Shown: one piece after another, positions 8,718-17,237 of the stretch | How the letters are laid out: the number at the start of each line of letters is the position of its first letter | How positions within the stretch are numbered: the first letter of the stretch is position 1 | Source: Rhizobium hidalgonense | GTDB taxonomy: Bacteria; Pseudomonadota; Alphaproteobacteria; Rhizobiales; Rhizobiaceae | Assembly: GCF_002914525.1 (NCBI RefSeq) | Contig: NZ_LODW01000033.1 | Location: forward strand, 124,001 to 188,000 | DNA: 64,000 nucleotides | Direction: 5' to 3' | The notes under the pieces: generated by a model | What the model saw: only the letters and a program-made list of their open reading frames with translations | Told to the model about the DNA's origin: nothing | Database searches by the model: none | Program-made: the position numbers and the translations under genes

Positions 8718-9046
8718 TATTCAGCCGCCATCAAGAGGCTTTCCAGGGCGATGAACAGGGCGCCGTTCTCGTTGCGGACCGGTATGGTCCGCACCTCGCC
8801 CTGGTCGGCACCGAGCGCCTTGCCGGTTTCGAGAGAGATCACCCAATTGTGCAGCGGGCAGGTGACGGCCTTGGCATGCACGATGCCCTGTGAGAGCGGG
8901 CCGCCCTTGTGCGGGCAGTGATCCTCGATGGCGAAAACTTCGTTTTCGGCCGTGCGGAAGACGGCGATCTTGCCCTGCGGCGTCTTCACGCAACGTGCAC
9001 CGCGCAAGGGGATTTCGGAGATGTCACCGATTGAGATCCAGTTCAT
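8717..9046 (-). CDS. nirD: Nitrite reductase [NAD(P)H] small subunit
   Basis: A 109-residue Rieske-like protein, the small subunit partner of NirB in the assimilatory nitrite reductase that makes ammonium. The Rieske fold is visible with CPHKGGPLSQG and TCPLHNWVISLETG. I chose ATG 9046 (MNWISIGDISEI) because AAGGAG lies 6 nt before it; the ATG 6 bases earlier has no spacer. It starts 10 bp after the nirB stop, and its TAA overlaps the nasA start. Regulation should follow the operon leader upstream of the transporter gene. Confidence 0.93.
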   Translation of the reverse strand: MNWISIGDISEIPLRGARCVKTPQGKIAVFRTAENEVFAIEDHCPHKGGPLSQGIVHAKAVTCPLHNWVISLETGKALGADQGEVRTIPVRNENGALFIALESLLMAAE

Positions 9047-9056
9047 GTCCATCTCC

Positions 9057-11507
9057 TTATTCGGCTGCCTGCGGATAGCCGATCGTCGCCATCGGCTTGA
9101 ACTCATGCTTGTCCTTGCCGGAGACACGCTCCGACCAGGGATCGACCTGGGCAAATTTCTGGCTGAAGACGAAACGCTCGTAATAGGCTGTGCGCTTTTC
9201 GGCATCACCCATGATCTGGCGGCGGATTTCGTCCAGACCGACGCGCTTGGCCCATTTGTAGATGCGCTCGAGGTAGCGGGCCTGCTCGCGGTACATTTGC
9301 GTCAGCGCCACGATATGCTCCAGCGCCTCGTCCTCGGTCTTAACGAGGCCGAGCACCTCGGTGCCCTTGATATCGAGACCGGCCGCACCGGCGAAATGGA
9401 TCTCGAAACCGGAATCCACGCAGATCACGCCGATATCCTTGCAGGTTGCTTCCGCACAATTGCGCGGGCAGCCGGAAACGGCCAGTTTCAGCTTGGCCGG
9501 CGTCCAGGAGCCCCACATGAATTTCTCGATGCGGATGCCGAGACCGGTGGAATCCTGGGTGCCGAAGCGGCACCAGTCTGAACCGACGCAGGTCTTCACC
9601 GTGCGCAGGCCCTTGGCATAGGCCTGGCCGGAGACGAAGCCGGCCTTGCCGAGATCGGCCCAGACGGCGGGCAGGTCTTCCTTCTCGATGCCGAGCAGGT
9701 CGATGCGCTGGCCGCCGGTCACCTTGACCATCGGGATTTCGAACTTATCGACGACATCGGCGATGGCGCGCAGCTCGTTCGAATTGGTGACGCCGCCCCA
9801 CATGCGCGGCACGACGGAATAGGTGCCGTCCTTCTGGATATTGGCGTGGACACGCTCATTGATGAAGCGCGACTGGTAGTCGTCGGCATATTCGTCCGGC
9901 CAGTCGCAGACCAGGTAATAGTTGAGCGCCGGCCGACACTTGGCGCAGCCGCAGGAGGTTTTCCACTCGAGCTCCTGCATGACGGCAGGAATGCTCTTCA
10001 GACCCTTGGCCTTGATCAGCCGGCGAACGTCGTCATGGCCGAGTTCGGTGCAGGTGCACATCGGCTGTACGGCAGCCGGATTGTAGCCGTCGCCGAGCGT
10101 CAATGCCATGAGTTGTTCGACGAGGCCGGTGCAGGAGCCGCACGAGGCGGATGCCTTGGTATGGGCACGCACGTCGTCGAGTGACGTCAGCCCTTTGCCA
10201 GTGATCGTTGAGGTGATTTTGCCCTTGCATACGCCGTTGCAGCCACAGATCTCCGCGTCATCCGGCAAGGCTGCAACGGCCGCCATAGGGTCCAGCGGCG
10301 ACCCTCCCTGATAGGCCTGTCCGAAGATCAGCGTCTCGCGCATCTCCGAGATATCGGTCGCTTTTTTCTTCAGGTCATTGAACCAGGCGCCATCGGCAGT
10401 CTCGCCGTAAAGCACGGTGCCGATGATCTTGTTGTCCTTCAACACGAGACGCTTGTAGACGCCGGCACTGGCATCGCGCAGCACGATCTCCTCGCGATCG
10501 TCGCCATCGGCGAAATCGCCGAGCGAATAGAGTTCGATACCGGTGACCTTGAGCTTGGTCGGCGTGTCGGCGTGCACGAAAGCCGGTGAGCGATCATCGC
10601 TAAGATGTGCCGCGGCGATCCGGGCCATTTCATAGAGTGGGGCGACGAGGCCGTAGACCATGCCGCCCACCTCGGCGCATTCGCCGAGCGCAAAGATGTC
10701 GCCGTCCGAGGTCTGCATACCGGCATCGACGACGATGCCACGATTGACCGCCAAGCCGGCATCCTTGGCCAGGCCGACACTCGGACGAATCCCGACGGCC
10801 ATGACGACCAGCGTGGCCGGGATGATCCGTCCGTCGTCGAGCTCGATGCCCTCAACCTTGCCGTTGCCGATAATCGCCTTGGTATTGGCCTTGCAGATGA
10901 CCTTGATGCCGCGTTCCTCGACCGCCTTCTGCAGCAGATAGCCGGCGGCGGGATCGAGCTGGCGCTCCATCAGCGTCGGCATGACGTGCAGGACGGTGAC
11001 GTCCATCCCGCGCTGGGCAAGACCGGCCGCCGCTTCAAGGCCTAGCAGGCCGCCCCCGATGACGACGGCCTTTTCGCGCGACTGGGCGGCGAGCAGCATC
11101 GCCTGCACGTCGTCGAGATCGCGATAGGTGATGACGCCCGGCAGATCCTTGCCGGGAACCGGGATGATGAAGGGCACCGAACCGGTGGCGATCACCAGCT
11201 TGTCGTAGCTTTCGGTGACGCCGTGGTCTGACGTGACGGTCTTGGCTACGCGATCGATGTTGACGATCTTGTGGCCCTTGTAGAGCATGATGCCATGCTT
11301 GATGTACCAGCCGTCACCGTGAATGATGATCTGCTCGTAGTCCTTTTCTCCGGAGAGAACCGGCGACAGCATGATGCGGTCGTAATTGACGCGCGGCTCG
11401 GCATTGAAGATCGTGACTTCGTAGCGTCCGGGAGCCCGTTCGAGGAGGTGCTCCAGCATGCGCCCGGGCGCCATGCCATTGCCGATGATGACGAGTTTTT
11501 CTGTCAT
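9057..11507 (-). CDS. nirB: Nitrite reductase [NAD(P)H] large subunit
   Basis: An 816-residue flavo-siroheme enzyme that reduces nitrite to ammonium in the cytoplasm. Residues 1-~400 are an FAD/NAD(P)H pyridine-nucleotide-disulfide oxidoreductase module (VIIGNGMAPGRM, VVIGGGLLGLEAAAG). Two BFD-like [2Fe-2S] segments follow near residues 418-470 (ICGCNGVCKG ... ASCGSCTGLV) and 480-540 (CTCTELGH ... TSCGCAKCRP). The C-terminal sulfite/nitrite reductase half has CVGSDWCRFG and SGCPRNCAEATC, which supply the cysteines for the [4Fe-4S]-siroheme centre. It lies 17 bp after the transporter gene and 10 bp before nirD. Siroheme synthesis genes are not in the window. Confidence 0.95.
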   Translation of the reverse strand: MTEKLVIIGNGMAPGRMLEHLLERAPGRYEVTIFNAEPRVNYDRIMLSPVLSGEKDYEQIIIHGDGWYIKHGIMLYKGHKIVNIDRVAKTVTSDHGVTESYDKLVIATGSVPFIIPVPGKDLPGVITYRDLDDVQAMLLAAQSREKAVVIGGGLLGLEAAAGLAQRGMDVTVLHVMPTLMERQLDPAAGYLLQKAVEERGIKVICKANTKAIIGNGKVEGIELDDGRIIPATLVVMAVGIRPSVGLAKDAGLAVNRGIVVDAGMQTSDGDIFALGECAEVGGMVYGLVAPLYEMARIAAAHLSDDRSPAFVHADTPTKLKVTGIELYSLGDFADGDDREEIVLRDASAGVYKRLVLKDNKIIGTVLYGETADGAWFNDLKKKATDISEMRETLIFGQAYQGGSPLDPMAAVAALPDDAEICGCNGVCKGKITSTITGKGLTSLDDVRAHTKASASCGSCTGLVEQLMALTLGDGYNPAAVQPMCTCTELGHDDVRRLIKAKGLKSIPAVMQELEWKTSCGCAKCRPALNYYLVCDWPDEYADDYQSRFINERVHANIQKDGTYSVVPRMWGGVTNSNELRAIADVVDKFEIPMVKVTGGQRIDLLGIEKEDLPAVWADLGKAGFVSGQAYAKGLRTVKTCVGSDWCRFGTQDSTGLGIRIEKFMWGSWTPAKLKLAVSGCPRNCAEATCKDIGVICVDSGFEIHFAGAAGLDIKGTEVLGLVKTEDEALEHIVALTQMYREQARYLERIYKWAKRVGLDEIRRQIMGDAEKRTAYYERFVFSQKFAQVDPWSERVSGKDKHEFKPMATIGYPQAAE

Positions 11508-11524
11508 GTTTCCAGGTCCTTAGA

Positions 11525-12766
11525 TCAGGTGGCAGCCACGGGCGCGGAGTGCCCACGGCGCGACAATTGCTTGACGGACAGGTGCATCCAGACGAGCGAG
11601 ATCGCGACGATTGCGAAGAGCAGCAGGAAGCAGCTGGACCAAAGGCCCGTCATGTCCTTGAGGAGGCCGAAGGCGATCGGCAGGATGAAGCCGCCAAGAC
11701 CGCCCATCATGCCGACGATGCCGCCGACGGCCCCGACGTTTTCGGGGTAATAGGCCGGAATGTGCTTGTAGACGGCGGCCTTGCCGAGGCTCATGAAGAA
11801 GCCGAGCACAAAGATGACGGCGATGAAGATCACGGGTGTGATGGTCGCAGACGGCATCGAAAGGATCAGGGTGGCGACGGCCGACACGGCAAACATCGCA
11901 TACATGACGCTGCGCGCACCCTTCTTGTCCGACAGAACGCCGCCAAAGGCCCGGAAGATGCTGCCCGGGATGGAGTAGGCGGCTGCGACCATGCCGGCTG
12001 TTTCCAGGTTGAAGCCGTAGACGCCGACCAGATAACGCGGCAGCCACAAGGACAGGGCGACGAAGCCGCCGAAGGCAAAGAAATAGTAGAGCGAGAAGCG
12101 CCAGACCTGAACGTTCTGCAGCGGCGCGAATTCCTGAGCCAAACTCTTGGAGGCGGTGCCGCGCTCGCGGCGAAGGCGGAAGGCCGGATCATCAGTGGTG
12201 GTGAACCAGAAGACGATCGCCATCAGCGCCAGACAGACGGCCCAGATCTCGGCAACCGCCTGCCATCCCCAGGCGAGTAGCACGAAGGGAGCGGCAAATT
12301 TGGTCACCGCCGCGCCGACATTGCCCGCCCCGAAGATGCCGAGCGCCGTTCCCTGCTTTTCCGCCGGGAAGAAAGGCGAGACATAGGCGACGCCGACCGC
12401 GAAGGAGCCGCCGGCAAGCCCGACGCCGAGGCCGGCGATCAGCATCTGCGTATAAGTCTGGGCGTAGGAGAGCAGGAAGGTCGCTATCGCGGCGGCAAGC
12501 ATGGTGAGCGTGTAGACGAGACGACCACCATAACGCCCCGTCCAGATGCCGAGGACGATGCGCACGAGCGAGCCAGTGAGGACCGGGGTGCCGATCAGCA
12601 GTCCGAACTCGGCCTCATTGAGGTTGAGCTCTTGCTTGATGCGGATGCCGATGATCGCAAAGATCGTCCAGACGGCGAAACAGAGGGTAAAGGCGACCGT
12701 AGAGATCCACAGTGCTTTGGCGGGTTCGCCGGCGGACATAGGCTGCGTTTTCTCGGTGACAGACAT
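11525..12766 (-). CDS. Nitrate/nitrite transporter, NarK/NasA MFS family
   Basis: A 413-residue major facilitator protein with about 12 hydrophobic segments that imports nitrate (possibly also exchanging nitrite) for the downstream reductases. Family features include FAVWTIFAIIGIRI in helix 1, LVRIVLGIWTGRYGGR after helix 2-3 and the glycine-rich GLGVGLAGGSFAVGVAY nitrate signature. I chose ATG 12766 (MSVTEKTQPMS) because a GGAG lies 5 nt before it; a longer frame would run into the regulatory leader. It is the first gene of the operon with nirB, nirD and nasA, and its 5' leader of about 210 nt carries the attenuation signals listed separately. Confidence 0.92.
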   Translation of the reverse strand: MSVTEKTQPMSAGEPAKALWISTVAFTLCFAVWTIFAIIGIRIKQELNLNEAEFGLLIGTPVLTGSLVRIVLGIWTGRYGGRLVYTLTMLAAAIATFLLSYAQTYTQMLIAGLGVGLAGGSFAVGVAYVSPFFPAEKQGTALGIFGAGNVGAAVTKFAAPFVLLAWGWQAVAEIWAVCLALMAIVFWFTTTDDPAFRLRRERGTASKSLAQEFAPLQNVQVWRFSLYYFFAFGGFVALSLWLPRYLVGVYGFNLETAGMVAAAYSIPGSIFRAFGGVLSDKKGARSVMYAMFAVSAVATLILSMPSATITPVIFIAVIFVLGFFMSLGKAAVYKHIPAYYPENVGAVGGIVGMMGGLGGFILPIAFGLLKDMTGLWSSCFLLLFAIVAISLVWMHLSVKQLSRRGHSAPVAAT

Positions 12767-12814
12767 GGCTTCTCCGTGGCGCGACAAGGTCGTGCCGATC
12801 CATCGCTGGGGGTT

Positions 12815-12882
12815 AAAAACGAAAAGCCGCTGGTCAGGCTGCGCATGCACGAGGCGCGCGAAATATCCTGATCAGCGGCTTT
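12815..12882 (-). terminator. Leader (attenuator) terminator of the nitrate assimilation operon
   Basis: On the minus strand AAAGCCGCTG (12882-12873) pairs perfectly with CAGCGGCTTT (12832-12823). After one mismatch the stem extends by five more pairs (TCAGG/CCTGA). It is followed by TTTTCGTTTTTA. The terminator lies between the sigma-54 promoter and the transporter start codon, so transcription should stop there unless NasT acts. Confidence 0.85.
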
Positions 12883-12888
12883 GCTGGT

Positions 12889-12908
12889 GGCGCCCGCCGT
12901 TGGACGCC
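12889..12908 (-). promoter_or_regulatory. ANTAR-target hexaloop hairpin in the nas leader RNA
   Basis: The minus-strand RNA folds as GGCGTCC - AACGGC - GGGCGCC: a 7-bp stem (one G-U pair) closed by a 6-nt loop with A at position 1 and G at position 4. This is the loop signature recognised by ANTAR antiterminators. It lies 6 nt before the terminator stem and in the same leader as a NasT gene's expected target. Confidence 0.75.
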
Positions 12909-12926
12909 GAATTCATGGTCTTCTGC

Positions 12927-12943
12927 GAGCGCTTATTGCGCCC
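12927..12943 (-). promoter_or_regulatory. Upstream leader hairpin, possible P1 of the ANTAR dual-hairpin
   Basis: The minus strand reads GGGCGC - AATAA - GCGCTC, a 6-bp stem with one G-T pair and a 5-nt loop, 18 nt before the hexaloop hairpin. ANTAR targets usually have two tandem hexaloop hairpins. This one has the right position but a 5-nt loop without the A1/G4 pattern, so its role as P1 is uncertain. Confidence 0.4.
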
Positions 12944-12985
12944 TCATACTGCGCTGATCGCCATTGATCTGTGCGGTAATAGCCC

Positions 12986-13001
12986 TGCAAGCTGTGTGCC
13001 A
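12986..13001 (-). promoter_or_regulatory. Sigma-54 (RpoN) promoter of the nitrate assimilation operon
   Basis: The minus strand reads TGGCAC-ACAGC-TTGCA, a near-perfect -24/-12 element with GG and GC separated by the required distance. Transcription would start near 12975, giving a leader of about 210 nt before the transporter gene. RpoN dependence implies activation by NtrC under nitrogen limitation. Upstream, near 13088-13104, there are GTGCA and TGTGC half-sites spaced 7 nt apart, which could be part of an activator site. Confidence 0.8.
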
Positions 13002-13160
13002 GTTTTGCGCATTTATTTTAAGTGATTGAGTATAAATGGAATTTTCAATATTTGACCATCTGCATGTTTTTGCGGCTGCCAGAAAACGTGCAAATCTTTT
13101 GTGCGTTGCGGCGATGGCGGGCATCGAACTTTGCTGGCCTTTTGTGCAGGCTGGCACGGA

Positions 13161-14438
13161 TCAGGTCTCATCGCCATGGGAAGCGAAAGGCAGGGCGCTT
13201 TTGACGGCAAAGCTCGCGACATAGTCCGGCAGTTCCGTCGGATCAAAGACGTGGCCATCCATGAAGCGGTCGCCCTCGTCATGGCCTTCGATGCGGATAT
13301 CGGCGTCATCGGGTGCGTTGATGTCGCCGAGAGCCGTGCGATAAAGATCCGGGCGGTACGCGGAGGCGGCCGCCCGCGCCTTGTTGAGGCTGGCCTCGGC
13401 CTGTGCCCAGCGGATCATCTGGCTGTAAATCCACAGGGCATGGCTCGGCCTCGGATAGTTTGCGAAGCCGGAATGAAACTGGAAGTAATCGGCGATGATG
13501 CGCCGGTTTCCTTTGGCATCGAGGTTGAATTCGCCGGCGAGAACACGGCGAATAATGCCGACGGGGGCAGCGATGTAGCGCGGATCGGCGAGGGCCGCCG
13601 CCAGCGCGTCGTGATTATCCGGCCGGTCACACCAGCGGGCTGCTGCGTCGAGCGCCACGATCAGCCTGGAAACGGTCTCCGGATGGCTTTCGGCCCAGTC
13701 CGGCCGCATGCCGATCACCTTTTCCGGGGCCGAGGGCCAGATGTCCTGTTTGGTGGCGACGATGCGGCCAAGACCGCGCTCCGAGGCGACCATGTTCCAC
13801 GGCGCGCCGACGCAGAAACCGTCGATGGCGCCGGCCGCCAGCGCGTCCGAGGTTAGCGGCGGCGGCACGACGACGAGTTTGACATCCTTGTCGGGGTTGA
13901 TGCCGCCGGCCGCCAGCCAGTAGCGGAATTCGTAATTATGCGAAGAGAAGGGATAGGTGACCCCGAAGGTCGGCAGCGGCTCGCCGCGCGCCTTCATTGC
14001 CGCGATGGTTTTTGAAAGGGCATGGGCGTTATCCAACGCGCTTGCCGTTTCCGGCAATCCGGCCTCATCGCGCATCCGTTCGAAGAGCCGCGTCGACAGG
14101 GTGATCGCATTGCCGCCGCGCCCAAGGGAAAACGCCGTGATCGTCGGCGAAGGATTGGAGCCGAGACCGAGCATGGAGGCGACCGGCATCGGCGACAGCA
14201 TATGGGCGATATCGAATTGGCGGAACGCCAGGCGGTCGCGCACATTCGCCCAGGAGACATCCCTGACGAGATCGAGCGTCAGGCCTTGCTTCTCAGCGAA
14301 GCCGAATTCGGCCGCCGCAATCAGCACCGATGCATCGACGAGCGGAATGAAACCGGCCCGCAACACTTTCGGCCCTTCATTGTTGACGCGTGCGGGCGAG
14401 GGCAGCCCGCCGCTGGAACTGGCGGTGTTCGTCATCAT
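13161..14438 (-). CDS. nasS: Nitrate sensor NasS (NrtA/CmpA-like, cytoplasmic)
   Basis: A 425-residue protein of the NrtA/CmpA nitrate/bicarbonate-binding family. It has no signal peptide or lipobox (it starts MMTNTASSSGG), which distinguishes the cytoplasmic sensor NasS from ABC binding proteins. Typical segments are LRAGFIPLVDASVLIAAAE, FDIAHMLSPMPVASML and GFCVGAPWN. In the known NasST system NasS binds NasT and releases it when nitrate or nitrite is present. The start at 14438 is chosen because GGAG lies 5 nt before it; a GTG two codons earlier overlaps that site. It lies 40 bp after nasT and directly precedes the nas promoter region. Confidence 0.9.
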   Translation of the reverse strand: MMTNTASSSGGLPSPARVNNEGPKVLRAGFIPLVDASVLIAAAEFGFAEKQGLTLDLVRDVSWANVRDRLAFRQFDIAHMLSPMPVASMLGLGSNPSPTITAFSLGRGGNAITLSTRLFERMRDEAGLPETASALDNAHALSKTIAAMKARGEPLPTFGVTYPFSSHNYEFRYWLAAGGINPDKDVKLVVVPPPLTSDALAAGAIDGFCVGAPWNMVASERGLGRIVATKQDIWPSAPEKVIGMRPDWAESHPETVSRLIVALDAAARWCDRPDNHDALAAALADPRYIAAPVGIIRRVLAGEFNLDAKGNRRIIADYFQFHSGFANYPRPSHALWIYSQMIRWAQAEASLNKARAAASAYRPDLYRTALGDINAPDDADIRIEGHDEGDRFMDGHVFDPTELPDYVASFAVKSALPFASHGDET

Positions 14439-14478
14439 ATCCACTCCGGTTTCCTCCGGAAATTCGCCAGGGCGGCCA

Positions 14479-15066
14479 TTACATCAAAAGTCCCGCAGCG
14501 GTGACAACGCTCTGGGCGATTTCCGACATCTTCTTCTTTTCGTTCATCGCCGTCTGACGCAGCAAGGCAAAGGCCTCTTCCTCGGACAGACCGCGCATCT
14601 TCATCAATATGCCCTTGGCACGCTCGATGAGCTTGCGTTCTTCGAGCGCCGAGCGGGCATCCGCAAGCTCCCGCCGCAGTCGGTTGAAGGCATTGAAGCG
14701 GCTGACGGCCATGTCGAGGATCGGTTTGACGCGTTCCTTCTTCAATCCATCGACAATATAGGCGGAGACGCCGGCATCGACCGCGGCCTCGATCGAAGCA
14801 GTGTCGGAGCGGTCGACGAACATGGCGATCGGCCGGCTGACCGTACGCGTCAGCTGGAACAGATGTTCCATCATGTCGCGGTTGGGGTTTTCGATATCGA
14901 TGATGATCACGTCGGGCATCAGTGTTTCGATGGTCCGCGCGATGCCGTTGACCTCATGCACAACGGTGACGCGCGCATGCCCTGCCTCGCGCAGCCCTTC
15001 TTCGATGATGGAGGCGCGAATGGCATTTTCGTCGATGACCAGAATCGTCAGATCGAGATGCGTCAT
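14479..15066 (-). CDS. nasT: ANTAR-domain antiterminator NasT
   Basis: A 195-residue response-regulator-like protein. The N-terminal pseudo-receiver (LTILVIDENAIRASII, with DVIIIDIENPNRDM) is followed by a C-terminal ANTAR RNA-binding domain (ALEERKLIERAKGILMKMRG, then LSEEEAFALLRQTAMNEKKK). It should bind the hexaloop hairpin in the leader of the transporter-nirBD-nasA operon and let RNA polymerase pass the terminator when NasS has sensed nitrate. The start is placed at MTHLDLTILVID (15066); ATG 15078 is an equally possible start, and no clear Shine-Dalgarno sequence is visible for either. It is followed by nasS on the same strand. Confidence 0.9.
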   Translation of the reverse strand: MTHLDLTILVIDENAIRASIIEEGLREAGHARVTVVHEVNGIARTIETLMPDVIIIDIENPNRDMMEHLFQLTRTVSRPIAMFVDRSDTASIEAAVDAGVSAYIVDGLKKERVKPILDMAVSRFNAFNRLRRELADARSALEERKLIERAKGILMKMRGLSEEEAFALLRQTAMNEKKKMSEIAQSVVTAAGLLM

Positions 15067-15120
15067 TGCTATATTCATGACGCACTGCAGCAATTTTGGC
15101 AAGCGCGTCCGCCTGAAAAG

Positions 15121-15144
15121 TGTGCACAAATAGATGTGCACAAA
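15121..15144. repeat. Tandem direct repeat TGTGCACAAA upstream of nasT
   Basis: Two perfect 10-bp copies of TGTGCACAAA (15121-15130 and 15135-15144) separated by 4 bp, each containing the palindrome TGTGCACA. They lie 43-66 bp upstream of the possible nasT ATG at 15078, in a 160-bp region between divergent nasT and the TRAP transporter genes. They look like a paired operator. The TGCAC/GTGCA half-sites resemble NtrC sites, but the spacing is 8 nt rather than 7. Confidence 0.55.
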
Positions 15145-15397
15145 AATTGGTCGATCTGCCGCTTTCGAGCGCAGTGTGGCCGCACGCATTCTAAGTTCAT
15201 CAAAGGCTGGCGTCGATACCGTTGTCTTTTCCGGCATGCGGCTGCTTGAGGAAGTCTTTCGTTTCGGCGAAAAGGTCTGCCGCGGCTTGAGGTCGGCAGG
15301 AAGTCGCCAAGGGCGTGGGACGATATCCGGCTGATGTTTTTCGACCGGGATCTTGTGACCGTCAAGAGCGGTGATCCTCTGAGCAGAAGGTAAATTA

Positions 15398-17221
15398 GTG
15401 GCGGCCAGTGAATTTCATCCGATCGACCAGGCTACTCCGGGGTTGGCAACGCGCGCACTGCGGGCGATCGAAACCATCCTCGGCGTTGCGGTGGCTGTCG
15501 TTCTCGCGGTGCTGCTCTTCACGGTGCTCGTCACTGTCTGCCTGCGCTATTTCTTCGGCACCGGCTTCATCGGCGCCGAGGATCTCGGCATCTGGCTGCA
15601 TGTCGCCCTGATCGCGCTCGGTGCGCCGCTCAGTCTCAACAGTGCGCTTGCCATGCGCCTCGACGTTTTCGTCAGGATGCTGCCGGAAAAGCTGCAGAAG
15701 GTGACGCGGATCGGTGCCGATGTCTTCACCGTGCTTTCGGCGCTGATCCTCGCCTTCGGTGGCAGCGAGATCATGACGATGCTCGGCGGCATCTCGCCGA
15801 CGCTCGGTCTGCCGGAATGGATCCGCTTCGGCTTTCTCGGCGCCGGCGGCGCACTGATCCTCGTGGTGCTGCTTCTGCAGCGCATCGCCGAAGGCAAGAT
15901 CCTGGCGGTTGCTCTTTCCCTGACCCTCGGCGTCGCGCTCTATGCGGGCATCCCGCATATCTCGTTTGATCTCGACTGGCCGCCGAGCATTTTCCTTGGG
16001 CTGATTGCGGCGTTGGGCCTCTTGCTCGCCGCACCGCTGCCGCATGCCTTTCTTGCTGCTGCCTATGTTGCCATCGCCTTCGGCAGCAGTCTGCCGGAGC
16101 CGGCGATCGTCTCCTCCACAGTCACCGGCATATCGAAATTCCTGCTGCTCGCCATTCCCTTCTTTCTGCTTGCCGGCGGCCTGCTGACGGCTTCCGGCGT
16201 CGCCAATCAGCTCGTGCGCTTCGCCGCCGCCATGGTCGGCCATCGCCGGGCCGGGCTGGCGCAGACCACGCTTTTGACCAGCGTCCTCTTTTCCGGCGCC
16301 TCCGGCTCCTCGGTTGCCAATGCTGCCTTCGGCGCCTCGACCTTCCAGCCCGAACTGGTCAAACACGGCTATCCCCCGGCGCAGGCGGCGGCAATCATCG
16401 CCGCGACATCGGTTCTCGACAACATCATCCCGCCATCGATCGCCTTTCTCATCCTTGCCTCGGCGACCAATCTTTCCGTCGGCGCGCTGCTGGTCGGCGG
16501 CTTCTTCGCCGGCGGGCTGATGGCCATATGTCTGGCGGTCGCCATCCATCTGACCGTACGAGAGCAGGTGCCCTTGGCGCGCGCAAGCGCAAAACAGCGT
16601 GGGCAATCGGCGGTGCAGGCGATCCCGGCTTTCGGGCTCGGTGTCATCGTCGTCGTCGGCATTCGCATCGGCATCGTCACGACGACGGAGGCGGCAGCAC
16701 TCGCCGCTTTTTACACACTGCTGCTCGGCATCGGCGCGCGGCTGGGCATCCTCTCGCTCTATGCCACCTTCCGCCAGGCGGCGGTCGAGGCGGCGGCAAT
16801 CGGCCTGCTGATCGGCACGGCCGGTCCCTTCGCCTTCCTGCTCGCCGTCGACGACGTGTCCAGTCTGATCGCGCATCTGACAACGACGCTTGGCGGCAGC
16901 GCGCTTGCCGTCATCCTTCTGTCGAACGTCATTCTGTTCGCCGTCGGTCTCGTTCTCGATATCGGCGCCGCGATCCTGCTTTTCGGCCCGATCCTGCTGC
17001 CGGCAGCGGTTGCCGCCGGCATCGATCCCATCCAGTTCGGCGTGATCATCGTCGTCAACCTGATGATCCACGGACTGACGCCGCCGCTCGGCATGCTGAT
17101 CTTCGTCGTCAGCGGCGTCACGCGCATTCCTGCCTCGGAACTCTTTCGGGCCGTCGTTCCCTATCTTCTCGCTCTCCTGGTTTCGCTCGCAATTCTTTGC
17201 GCATGGGCCATCATCTTCTAA
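15398..17221 (+). CDS. TRAP transporter permease, fused small and large subunits (DctQM)
   Basis: A 607-residue inner membrane protein combining both TRAP permease subunits. Residues 1-~165 are DctQ-like (four hydrophobic segments, ending around FGFLGAGGALILVV), and ~170-607 are DctM-like with a dozen or more helices and the motifs GGLLTASGVANQLV, LFSGASGSSVANAAFG and VLDNIIPPSIAFLI. It starts with GTG 15398, preceded by AGAAGG 7 nt upstream. The DctP gene starts 17 bp after its stop. TRAP systems use ion gradients to import organic acids and related solutes; the ligand is unknown. The gene is divergent from nasT. Confidence 0.9.
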   Translation: MAASEFHPIDQATPGLATRALRAIETILGVAVAVVLAVLLFTVLVTVCLRYFFGTGFIGAEDLGIWLHVALIALGAPLSLNSALAMRLDVFVRMLPEKLQKVTRIGADVFTVLSALILAFGGSEIMTMLGGISPTLGLPEWIRFGFLGAGGALILVVLLLQRIAEGKILAVALSLTLGVALYAGIPHISFDLDWPPSIFLGLIAALGLLLAAPLPHAFLAAAYVAIAFGSSLPEPAIVSSTVTGISKFLLLAIPFFLLAGGLLTASGVANQLVRFAAAMVGHRRAGLAQTTLLTSVLFSGASGSSVANAAFGASTFQPELVKHGYPPAQAAAIIAATSVLDNIIPPSIAFLILASATNLSVGALLVGGFFAGGLMAICLAVAIHLTVREQVPLARASAKQRGQSAVQAIPAFGLGVIVVVGIRIGIVTTTEAAALAAFYTLLLGIGARLGILSLYATFRQAAVEAAAIGLLIGTAGPFAFLLAVDDVSSLIAHLTTTLGGSALAVILLSNVILFAVGLVLDIGAAILLFGPILLPAAVAAGIDPIQFGVIIVVNLMIHGLTPPLGMLIFVVSGVTRIPASELFRAVVPYLLALLVSLAILCAWAIIF

Positions 17222-17237
17222 CGAACAGGACAACCTC

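Noticed and set aside
15079..15120. Possible sigma-54 promoter for nasT
   Set aside because: GG and GC dinucleotides are present but not at the required 10-nt separation.
15395..17233. A 612-codon open frame antisense to the TRAP permease
   Set aside because: The translation is a repetitive Arg/Asp/Gln-rich string typical of the reverse of a membrane protein gene; no family and no start signal.
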